Assembly (NCBI GenBank): GCA_000469685.2
Contig: LS997562.1
Span: 37,236,345 to 37,300,344 of the forward strand
Reading direction: 5' to 3'
DNA: 64,000 nt
DNA from: Haemonchus contortus
Taxonomy: Eukaryota; Nematoda; Chromadorea; Rhabditida; Trichostrongylidae
A program made the translations under genes and the position numbers. Every line of letters begins with the position of its first letter. Positions within the stretch are counted from its first letter, which is position 1. The notes under the pieces are model-generated. The model was not told where the DNA came from. It did not search any database and saw only the letters and a program-made list of their open reading frames with translations. Below are positions 1-9,439 of this stretch, piece by piece.

Positions 1-75
1 CGTAGGCCAAATCGGGGAAGGGTGGCATTCCTAAAACAGGATTGATTGATGCCAAAAAGTTTCATCCTTTTGAAC
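1..75 (+). repeat. 3' end fragment of tRNA-derived SINE (family A)
   Basis: The first 75 bases resemble the 3' tail shared by the other SINE copies (a CATTCC/GCATCC block, then GGATTGATT, then an AAAGTTT-ATCCTTT end). The copy is cut by the window edge, so the promoter half is not visible. The call rests on matching the order of short blocks seen at 6830-6890 and 12955-13010. Confidence 0.5.
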
Positions 76-504
76 TTTTATTGTCACCCTTTTATTTATG
101 ATCCCTAATACGCTCATATAATTCAATGTTTATTTGTTACGCTGTACAAAACAGTTCCACAAACAAATAAACAAACAAACAGTCAGGGAACAAACAAAAC
201 AAATAGCTTTCTACAAGCTCAAACAAGAAACATGAAGGAATTAAAATTCTCTCTGGAAGAGGCAATTATGTCTAAGGTATTCTAATGGATGTTGAACATA
301 CCTCAGGATTGCACCATAAGGTTGACTTGTTTTTTGAAATTGAACCTGAATTTGATACCCCAATTGGTCACTTTTTCTCATATCATTAGGGAAGCCCACA
401 CAATTCCAACAGAGATGGACCATCTGATTAGCCTAAACAAACCTTCGGAGCTTTTGACAGGAAAAAAGTAAAATTATTCATTCCCATGATTTCAAGTGGG
501 TGCC

Positions 505-535
505 AACTTCATGGCGTATCCAAATTCGTTTGGAT
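505..535. repeat. Short SINE-end-like fragment (ATGGCGYAT block)
   Basis: CATGGCGTATCCAAATTCG resembles a short block found at many sites in the window, for example near 31260, 34478, 47125, 50410 and 57190. It looks like a remnant of the 3' part of the SINE family or a relative. It is short, so the call is weak. Confidence 0.3.
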
Positions 536-574
536 TGACATCAATTCAATCACATTATATATCTGTCTAAACAT

Positions 575-775
575 GACCTGGATCGAATTCCAAATTGATG
601 CATTCCCAGGCTAATATTGCTTACCATCCCTCTGGGATCACTTTATTAGTGATCTGGGAGTATAAAAACACTCTCTTTTACATCGGGTAGCTTCCGCAAG
701 TCATTGTATAGACCACATACGCATTCAAACGACACTATGATGCTAAATGGAAGTCAAATATCAGGATGCATCCAA
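575..775 (+). repeat. tRNA-derived SINE (family A), 5'-damaged copy upstream of IFT88
   Basis: This copy keeps the SINE body: a TCGAATTCC-like B-box remnant near 583, the GATCTGGGAGTATAAAA block near 650, then TTACATCGGGTAGCTTCCGC, the AAGTCATTGTATAGACCACA block and the ATGGAAGTCAAAT block near 748. The A-box end is not recognisable. It ends about 130 bp before the X-box of the IFT88 gene, so it sits directly upstream of that promoter. Confidence 0.75.
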
Positions 776-907
776 GAAACGGAAGATTTTGCCTCCTTAC
801 TGAACCTAAGAAAGTCAAAATTATAAAGTATGTAGATTTCAGCGAAATTTTCAATCCGATTTTTGGACGAGTTTTGCACAAACGGCCTGCTCTCACTGTT
901 GTGATGG

Positions 908-921
908 GTCTCCGTGGCAAC
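908..921 (+). promoter_or_regulatory. Candidate X-box (RFX/DAF-19 binding site) of IFT88
   Basis: GTCTCCGTGGCAAC is a 14-bp imperfect inverted repeat of the form GTNNCC-NN-GGNAAC, matching the RFX X-box consensus. Its last base is 55 bp before the ATG at 977. In C. elegans, IFT genes including osm-5 carry such a site within about 250 bp of the start and are activated by DAF-19. Site and position are read from the sequence; function is inferred from the family. Confidence 0.85.
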
Positions 922-949
922 GCGACTGAACAGCGATTCATTTCAAGCG

Positions 950-960
950 CTCTTAGCAGT
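950..960 (+). promoter_or_regulatory. Possible trans-splice acceptor before the IFT88 ATG
   Basis: CTCTTAGCAG ends at 959, 17 bases before the ATG at 977, and could accept a spliced leader as in many nematode mRNAs. No spliced-leader evidence can be seen in genomic DNA, so this is a guess from position and consensus. Confidence 0.35.
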
Positions 961-976
961 AATCCCCCTGTGTGCA

Positions 977-3900
977 ATGGCCGCCGCTCCAGCAGCTGAA
1001 GACGATCTCTATAGCGGCTTCGATGACTACGATCATGCATATGATACTCAGGTAAGCAATGAGCAGCAAAATGTTGGTCGCTAAACAAAGTACTCCTTTA
1101 AGAATATCGTTCATGATCGGTCCTTTCAACAAGCGGTAGCCAGATCCAGTCATGGTCGTCGACCAGTGAGTTACTCTTCACTACGATTTTGTCGGTATCT
1201 GGTAAAAAAGTGTTAAAAATAGGTATTACACTTGGCATTGATCAAGCGAATCCGGAGTTCCTCCTGTAGGACCTCTACCCTTCTTTGCCCTTTAATTTGG
1301 CTGGTGCCTAAGGGGTTTACTACTGACTGTCTAGTATTTGATAGAAGGGAAAGACAATAGACACTCAGATAATAGATAATAACAAAAAGTAAATGGTGAT
1401 AATAATGATAATGAATGATAAAAGACAAATAGAAGGGGGAAAGAATAGATTAAAGAGAAATGACCCCGAAATACCTTTTCCATCTTTGAACTCCAGCCTT
1501 TAGCTTTGAATCCATATCGTCCAACCACGGAACCGGATCGATCGATTCCTAAAAAAGTTAATTTTCCGTTACCAGAAAATGTTTTGCTACAAAAAATTAC
1601 TGTACCAGACCAGGTATGGGGAACTGTAGGTATTATCGAAAAGCCGATGTATTTGTAATTCGCCGTCTCTATCTCTCAGGATCCTAAGCTAGTGAGAACT
1701 GAACCAGAACATCGACGATCCCGACCAGGCTCTTTACAGACTACATCGATGGCAGGACGAGCTCCTTCTGCTTACGGTATGGCCCCACGTTCCAGTTATG
1801 GAGTGGTTTCTTCTTATGGCCTTCAAAGTCGAACGGGAAGAACCTCGTTCGCGACAAGAAACGAGCCGGCCAGACCGATGACAGCCGTCAGGGCAGCCGG
1901 ATATACCTCGTTTGCCAATAAAGGTCCGTTTTGATTTGCCGACCGATTTTCTCCCCGAATAGTCATAGGGCGTTTGTTGGGCCCTGTAATGTCACAGCTT
2001 CCTCTTCTACCTCGTCCAACGGTCATCTGATGTTTTTCCACGGCTGAAACCTTATGATTCCTACTTCTCAACATCATAAAGGCTAACAAGAATGCTTATT
2101 TTAGAACTGTTCCGATGAGAAATAGAGAAAATCCGAATTAATTTCAGTTCAAGCTGCCGAATCAGCAGCAGTGGCAGATTCCAAGAGCACAGAATCGTAA
2201 GTGTTCCAATAGCCACATCTTCCCTTAACTGAACAGTCCGAATGTAAAAAGCTGTGAGGATAATTCAGGATCGAACAAAAATGCAAAGAAATGGAGCAGC
2301 GAGTGATGGATATGTTGAAGGAGAGCGTATTCGCGGCCGAAAAACGAAATCTCAAAGAGGTCCTATATGATTCCTATAAGTTTTAATGAAATTTGGATTG
2401 AGAAATTCAAAAAAGCATAGCGAAGATTGAAAAGGATGGCCTTTAAATTAACTGAAAATCCAAAAAGAATTGGTGAGTCGCCAAGAAAAAATTATCCAAT
2501 TAAGGCTCTGGACAAAGCCAAGGAGGCAGGTCGACGTGAACGGGCAGTGGTCAAGTACAGAGAACAACAGGATGTCGTCGAATCAATGAATATCGATTTG
2601 ACGTTTACCGTATTATTCAATTTGGCTCAGCAGGTTACCCACCATTAACAATCAATGCTTTTTAATCAATAATTGAAAATTTTTTTAGTATATGGCAAAC
2701 GATATGGCAAACGAGGCACTTAACACATATCAAATTATCGTGAAGAATAAAATGTTCCCGAATTCTGGTCGTCTTAAGGTGGGCCATCGCAAGTTTTCAG
2801 ATTGCTAGTTGTTGAGCCAGTTTACCTACATCATCCAGATGTGCTGAGTTTAATGTGGATTGCTAAGAATGCGCCATGCTCATGTCCTATTCTCGGACTT
2901 GCTGGGCAGATTGGGTGTCCCTGGAGAATGATGCTTTGACAAGGCATTGAATTATAAAGTACTGCTTCCCTCTACTTACTGATTGTATATATAAATATAT
3001 TGTAAAATATATTGTTTTAAAGAAGGCAATCCAGAAAGCGCTCAAAGCAATAGGAACGTAAAAACAGCATTATAATTGTTGAAATTTCGCCCGTTTTTCC
3101 CCCGCGATCTTCGAAGCCAATGAAAATTCAATGAATGCGCTCTTGCCCGCTTCAGTCTTCATTAAGTTGCATCATCAAATAAATAAACAAGGAAATGAAA
3201 ATACAACTCTCGCCTAAACCCAGCAGGTGCTCATACCATCATTCACTTTTATTTCTTTATTTACCTAACCTTCTACTTACACACTCGATTCGAACACCCA
3301 CTCGCAGAAGGGAGATTTTAAAGGGTAGAAATCAGACATATGAATTTTTGTAACTATTTCTGATTTAAATCTGATTCAAGAATATCGAGGGAGTAGTGAA
3401 GAAGACAAAGAACATCCGGCTCCGCGCTCACCTTTTCGACACTGCTGTTCTTCCTGCTTTGACGTACGCCTCAGAGACTTGGACTCTACGAAAGCAGGAT
3501 GAGCATGCTGTCAGCGTTGCTCAACGCGCTTTGGAAAGGACGATGCTCGGAATTTCCCTATACACGCAAGTGCAGGAGGGAATCCGGAGTTCCGAGCTCC
3601 GTCAACGAACGAAGATCAGGGATGCCGTTGACCACGCCAAGAAATCGAAGATCAGGTGGGCCGGACACGTTATGCGATATAGTGATGACCGTTGGACCAC
3701 GGCGGTTACTGACTGGATCCCTCGGGACATCAAACGAACTCCAGGAAGGCCGCCAACGAGATGGTCAGACTTCTTCACGAAAGCTCTGAACGAAAGGAAT
3801 GTTGATCCTCGTGTCCCTGGAGCGATTCATTGGACCACTCTGGCTCGTAACAGGGACGAATGGAGACGTTACTGGCGCCCGCTCGAGGAAATCGACGATC

Positions 3901-6900
3901 AACGGGACGACAGGTGACAGGTGACAGGTGATTTCTGATTTAAAGTCAGCAGTGACAGTTTGCTGAACCTGGAACACCTATGAGAAAGGAAAGAAGTAAA
4001 GGATCGGTGTGCCCATGAGAATTGATGTGAATTTTTTAGGTCAATATTGGCAATATCTACTTCAAGAAAAAAGATTACAATAAAGCCATAAAGTACTACC
4101 GTATGGCTCTTGATCAAGTGCCAAGTATTCAGAAGGAGACCAGGTAAGGAGACTATCCTATCAGTCACCTTGGTCTCGATGACAGCCATGAACTATTCCG
4201 TTTAGAATCAAAATCCTCAACAATATCGGTGTCGCATTCATCAAGATGGGAAAATACGACGAGGCCATGTCCACATTCGAACATTGTGTTGATGAAAGAG
4301 CCGACTTCAAGACAGCACTAAATATGGGTAATTCCAAGGGTTTCACTCATAGCGTCACTTGAGAAATGAACTTTTATGCTCTCTCTCTGGATGTTACGAA
4401 TCTCATTGTCTGCAAGACAATCTTCAACCTACCCCTTTCAGTGTTGACCGCGTACTGTCTTGAAGATGCAGATCGAATGCGTGACGGTTTTCAGAAACTA
4501 CTCGATGTACCGCTCGATGATGACGAGGAGAACAAGCCCAACGTAAGAATTTACAACATCCTGGATCGAGTCCGCTCATGCTTGCTATCCTCTTCAATCT
4601 CTTCTCTTGAAAGCTGTGCCATCAGCTTCTACTCCTTCGTCACTTGAAAGGAAATTGCATCAATATACAAGAGGAAACTCTCCTTTGCAATTACCTCTAG
4701 AATGGAGGACAGTGGATAAAGTTCTTTTGGCGTTTATCACTCTCGTGTGAGGGATGCGCCCCGCATTAAACTTCCATTTAGGACCGTTGTGTCAAAGTGA
4801 ATGCGTTTGTGGCCTATTAATGACTTGCGTTGGCAACCCGATGTACAAACCACTGCTTTTATTCTCCCAGACGAGTCTGGGACCATTAACCGACCCGGAG
4901 GAATGAAAAGTTCGCTTGGCTTAGTCGGATATCGAACCTGGATTCGAACCCGTGACAATCGTGTAAAGTAGTGCGTAACTTACCGCTACACCACCTTCTC
5001 CTACCTCCAGGCTACCACTTGAATAACATCATATTCTTATCTTTGCAGAAGATTCTTGAAAGTGATTACAATAAAAGTGTGTTTTTAGGACAAGGACGAT
5101 GTGCTCATGACACAAGTGCTAAACAACGACAGCTTACGTCAGTTTGCCAGACGTCAACGAGCTGATGCTGAGCGAGCGATTCTGACTGCAGCAAAGACGA
5201 TCAGCCCAGCTATCGCTTCTGAGTTGGTTTGCTGAGTAATCTTGAGCACTGCATTGATTCGGCTTTTGACTGCCGTTTCCTTAGGCCCCTTGAGAATGAT
5301 CCTGGATATTTCAACGAAGATCGGCTCATGTGAATCTATGAACTCAGTATGAACCCACTAAGAGTTTCGAGTAAAAAGCGAGAGTGGGGGAGCACTTTTA
5401 TTTGTTTGGCATTCAGCTTTGCCTCTGGTTACGAATGGTGTGTGGAGACGATCAAGCAGTCGGTTCATGCCTCTCTGGCCACAGAATTGGAGATGAGTAA
5501 AGCTGGAGAACTGTTGAGAAGAGGAGATCTTGATGGAGCAGCTGAGGTTTGTGTCAAGGTTTCCTTGAGATTAGCTGTCTCCTTTCTTTACTGAATGCCT
5601 GCGCCTCAAGCTATAATAAAACCTTCAAAGTTCAGGTTCTGAAAGTGTTCCACTCCCAAGAGTCGAAAATTGCCAGTGCAGCTGCCAATAATCTGGGCAT
5701 GTTGAAGCTACTGGTAAGTCTAATACGAGGTCGATATTCCAAAATGACAAAACAATCCGCGTTGACGAATCTTTTCCTGGGTGAGCCACGCGTTCGATTT
5801 TCAGCCAAATTTGTAGCGACAAGAGTGGGATGGCGCGTCATGGTCAATATTTTAATTGGGCGTGACGATTCTTAGTTAGCTGTCTCGCCGAGCCGGGATT
5901 ACTAGCTAATTGCTCAGGGCGCTGTAAGACATCTAACCAATAAGACATTTAAGCATATCTCTCCCCGTCCATTGACAGCAGAATGCCTGCATTATGGGAA
6001 AACTTCATTTCAACAGCTCAAAGGCGTACCGGCTAATAGGCATTAGGGAGCATGCCTTCCCCTGATGCCTATGAACATGGGGCATGCTTCATCCCATTAT
6101 GGGCCCTCTGAGCATATGGGGAGAGCGGCGCCAATTGTCACCCAAGGCAAGATTAATAGAGAAATTTTATTGACGTTTTCATGAACTTCTGAAGTTATTA
6201 TTAGTCAAGGCTTTATTATAAAATGGTACATACATAGTCATGACTGATCTGCCCATGTTTTATTCCAGCAAGGAGGTGACAAGCTGCAAGAAGCCGAGCA
6301 ATATGTGGAGCAATCGCTGGCTATGGATCATTACAACGCCAATGCTTTAGTCAATGCTGGTCCGCCCCGTTCTCCATCATTTTTTACCCTCTCCCACTTT
6401 CCTCCCTTATTCGAAAGGTACTCTTTGTTACAGGTAACATTGCGTACCTACGTGGGGACTACGATAAAGCTTATGCCAACTACAGGGAGGCTTTGAATAA
6501 CGATGCGGGTTGTGTTCAGGTAAGTATAAGACGTATCAACTTTTGAGAGATTTCCAAGTCATTTTCGAGTTCAACTGAGTCAAAAATCAAATTTAATCAA
6601 TTGAATTGAATTTGGTGGAGGTGGTGTAGTGGCCGTCGCATGGTCACGGGTTCGAATCCCGGATTGATATCCGCCTAGGCTGAAAAACCCTTCCATCTCT
6701 CCAGGTCGACTAATTGGTGCCAGATTCGTCTGGGAGGATAACAGGACTGACTTTTACATCGGCTGGTCACCTTAGGTCATTGCATAGGCCACAATATGCA
6801 GACCACTACAGTTCTGAATGGAAGTTGAATGGGGGCGCATCCCTCAAACGGGATTGAGTAACCCCCAAAGACTTTATCCTTCACTTTAATAATTGAATTA

Positions 6901-9403
6901 GGTTGATAGAATTGAATTTTCCAAATATTTCTACCCATATTTATTTGAGGCTCTTTACAACATGGGATTGGTCTGCCGACAACAAGGAAATGTCGAACAA
7001 GCATTGGAGTGCTTCTATAAGCTCCACAATATTCTACTGAACAATGTGCAAGTCCTTTGCCAACTTGCATCAATGTAAGTCTCTCAAACTAGCTATTACT
7101 TACAGGCTTACTTACTCTATTATGACAATAAATGATGCATAAATCGAAAGTAGCCAATAAATAGATAGTAAAGGCGCCTGTGAAAGGTCGATTGTCCTTC
7201 AAAAGCCTTCACTACCCTTTTTAGCTACGAATCACTGGAGGACACGGCTCAGGCCATCGAACTGTACAGTCAGGCCAATTCGTTGGCACCGTCTGACCCT
7301 GCGATTCTGGAGCGACTAGCTGCCATTTATGATGCTGAAGGTGACAAGACCCAGGCATTCCAGAGTAACTACGATGTAAGTACTGGTTACTTGTCAAACT
7401 GTCATAATTATCAATTCATGGACCGTCTTTTACTGCTTTCTCTTCACTGATTTGCTCAGTCCTGCTTGATGGGCAGGAAATTTGGAAATTCCTCCACGAC
7501 GAATTAAGATAAACAAACTTTTTCAGAGCTATCGTTACTATCCGTCAAACCTCAAGGTAATCGAGTGGATGGGTGCTTACTACATTGATGCACAGTTCTC
7601 TGAAAAAGCTGTGAACTACTTTGAAAAAGCATCCATCATGCAGTAAGTTTTAATCCATGTCAGCTTTGTACCGAAAAAATTTGGCTGCTGAAAAATCTGA
7701 GGAAAGTGGAATCGGTTCCTCCTCGAAACTATTTGTGAAGAAGTCTACATTCCCCCTTCCTACCCACTCCGCAACTTCTGACCGAAACGGCCGTCCGATC
7801 CGTACGGGCTGGCGGGTTCTTCCTCATTGATTTTCTCAAAAAGATGCAAGAGCCACTACAATTACCATTTCTGGCTTTCGAACACTTTTAAAAAAAGTTC
7901 TAGACGACTGTAGCGCTATTCCCGATTTGACAAATCTTAGCTAGTTGTCTCACCACGCACCAAGTATTACTTTGGTCGCTGCTTGGTCATCTTACTTAGC
8001 CGTCTCGCTGACTGGCATGCCACTAAGTTATAGCGCCCCTTATCGCTTCTTTTTCACAGAGAGACGGTACTAAGTAACATATTGATTGATATTGATTGTT
8101 CAACGCGATTCTGATCAATAACTTTTCGAAAGGACCAGTTGCTCTTAACATTTGGATCTGTCTGTTCTTTGTCATTTTAGACCAAATGAAATAAAATGGC
8201 AATTGATGATGGCATCATCACATCGACGAGCTGGAAACTATCAAAAAGCTCTCGAGCTCTATAAAAATATCCACAAAAAATTCCCAGCAAATATAGATTG
8301 TGAGCACTCAAAAATTACTTTTTCTGTGTAACTCGCTTAATCCAAATTTCCCGTAATAATTCTCCAGGTTTGAAATTTCTGGTTCGTATCACTACCGATC
8401 TTGGTATGCCAGAAGCTAAGGAGTATGTGGATAAACTGAGTAAAGCCGAACGTGTGCGTCAACTAAAAATGCAACGGGAATCCGACAGCAGTCAGGGTAA
8501 ACGCCACAGTGCTCAGTCGTCGTCTCATAGTTTACCTCAAGGAGGTTCAGGTAAATACTGTTTATACTGCAAAGTGGGCTCTCATTCCAACCAGTCCAGC
8601 AGTGACGCTCAAGTACTTGACCTGTTTGGAACCGGCACCTTCAGAATTTCAGTGGAAAGCTTCTGATGACAAACATCTGCCTGTTGACTGAAAATTACCC
8701 ATCTTTACTTTCCTCTTGACTGTTCCCAAGCAGCTTTTACGGGGACAACTATTCAGTACCAGACCCTATCGAGGGCTTTTTTAGGTTAGAGCAGAATTTG
8801 CCCAAACACTACTGCTGTTGGTATGGGCAGCACCTAAGGCACTAGCGTGAGGATACCAAAGGGAAGACGTCTGTTGGGCTACTGCCATTCTTGGCACCTT
8901 GAGAAAAGTTGTCATCAGGTGAAGGTTTCGAAAAAACAAATAAAAAATTACTAAATATAACTTGATCAGGATATTTTTTCTCTCACAGGCCGTTCCAAAG
9001 GGTATTATAAAGAGTCTAAAGGGACCCAGTTTTAAATGGAAATGGAGGGCTACGTAAACGCGAAGAGCTGCTTCTGCTGGTACCCTTTTACAAGCAGGGC
9101 CTAAACAGTTTTGCTTTTCAGGTGAACGGCCCACATCATTGAACAGTCTACGAATGTCGAGTGCTAAGTTCACCTTCGAGGATCAGCCGTTCACCGTTGC
9201 TCCGAGAGACATGAGTGAGTGCTCTTTCATACTTTTTTGGTTGTGCTCACAAGGTGAAGTCTCAGGGAAGCTTTTCAGAGTCAGCTGACCTGTCCTACAC
9301 TGACCCAGTGGGATCTGGGCCAGCTCGACCGAAAACGGGACAGCGACGACTGAAAACGGACGATTCATTTGAAGAGCTTGACGATTCCCTACTACCACAG
9401 TGA
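977..9403 (+). CDS. osm-5: Intraflagellar transport protein IFT88 / OSM-5 (21 exons, 811 aa)
   Basis: This is the IFT-B core TPR protein needed to build and maintain cilia. Exons: 977-1051, 1680-1923, 2148-2196, 2269-2359, 2505-2633, 2689-2778, 4040-4143, 4206-4327, 4442-4542, 5089-5222, 5417-5546, 5636-5713, 6269-6359, 6434-6519, 6950-7074, 7225-7375, 7527-7642, 8181-8299, 8368-8550, 9122-9214, 9279-9403. All 20 junctions keep phase, giving 811 aa, close to the vertebrate length. Family marks: [16 protein letters not shown] at the N terminus; [12 protein letters not shown] near residue 90; [13 protein letters not shown] near 154; TPR blocks between about 190 and 680, such as [15 protein letters not shown] and [19 protein letters not shown]; and a C-terminal SYTDPVG...RPKT plus acidic tail ending DSLLPQ. 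Relative to vertebrates a few residues after YDTQ are missing, so a microexon between 1051 and 1680 is possible. The exon 15 acceptor ends TTTGAG, which is atypical. Regulation is probably through the X-box at 908. Confidence is high for identity and good for boundaries. Confidence 0.95.
3356..3944 (+). mobile_element. 5'-truncated RTE-type LINE insertion in IFT88 intron 6, with target-site duplication
   Basis: ATTTCTGATTTAAA occurs at 3356-3369 and again at 3931-3944, bracketing the insert as a perfect 14-bp target-site duplication. Between them lies the C-terminal part of a retrotransposon protein and a short tandem tail of GTGACAG units (3911-3930), the usual simple-repeat end of RTE elements. 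The element is in the sense orientation of the host intron. The repeats and the intact reading frame suggest a fairly recent insertion. Confidence 0.88.
3383..3917 (+). pseudogene. RTE-type endonuclease-reverse transcriptase, C-terminal fragment
   Basis: The open frame runs from about [19 protein letters not shown] through [30 protein letters not shown] and [11 protein letters not shown] to the stop after [10 protein letters not shown]. These are hallmark blocks of the region C-terminal to the reverse transcriptase core in RTE-clade LINEs of nematodes and other animals. The apurinic endonuclease domain and the catalytic YxDD palm motif are absent because the copy is 5'-truncated. It cannot be autonomous. 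A start codon inside the frame is not a real initiation site. Confidence 0.85.
4715..5000 (-). repeat. tRNA-derived SINE (family A), near full length, in IFT88 intron 9
   Basis: On the minus strand this reads from the A-box-like GGTGTAGCGGTAAG through a B box GGTTCGAATCC (plus strand GGATTCGAACC at 4940), then CCCAGACTCGTCTGGGAG in the body, TTGTACATCGGG, the GCAAGTCATTAATAGGCCAC block, and a GGGGCGCATCCC block before the AACTTTATCC tail. It is opposite in orientation to the host gene. Confidence 0.85.
5860..6110. repeat. Unclassified repeat-like stretch in IFT88 intron 12
   Basis: CTTAGTTAGCTGTCTCGCC at 5871-5889 recurs in altered form in intron 17 (7937 CTTAGCTAGTTGTCTCACC and 7995 CTTAGCCGTCTCGC). 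Further along, AGGCATTAGGG (6039) pairs with CCCCTGATGCCT (6058), forming a small hairpin around a GCATGC core. This looks like debris of a short repeat, not a gene. Confidence 0.35.
6612..6890 (+). repeat. tRNA-derived SINE (family A), near full length, in IFT88 intron 14
   Basis: TGGTGTAGTGGCCG near 6623 is the A box and GGTTCGAATCC at 6648 the B box of a polymerase III promoter. The body carries TCGTCTGGGAGGATAACAGG, TTACATCGGCTGG, AGGTCATTGCATAGGCCACA and GGAAGTTGAATGGGGGCGCA blocks, ending AAAGACTTTATCCTT. It ends about 60 bp before the acceptor of exon 15. Confidence 0.9.
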
Positions 9404-9420
9404 CCGACAGTGACTTTATG

Positions 9421-9426
9421 AATAAA
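9421..9426 (+). terminator. Polyadenylation signal of IFT88
   Basis: AATAAA begins 18 bases after the TGA stop at 9401-9403, in the sense orientation. This gives a very short 3' UTR, which is within the normal range for nematodes. Confidence 0.7.
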
Positions 9427-9439
9427 GGAAATATAAAAA

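Noticed and set aside
735..1153. Minus-strand open frames over the IFT88 promoter and exon 1
   Set aside because: They overlap the X-box and the true first exon and have no motif or splice support.
3499..3789. Second open frame (96 codons, +) overlapping the RTE fragment
   Set aside because: Out-of-frame shadow of the reverse transcriptase fragment, which has the recognisable motifs.
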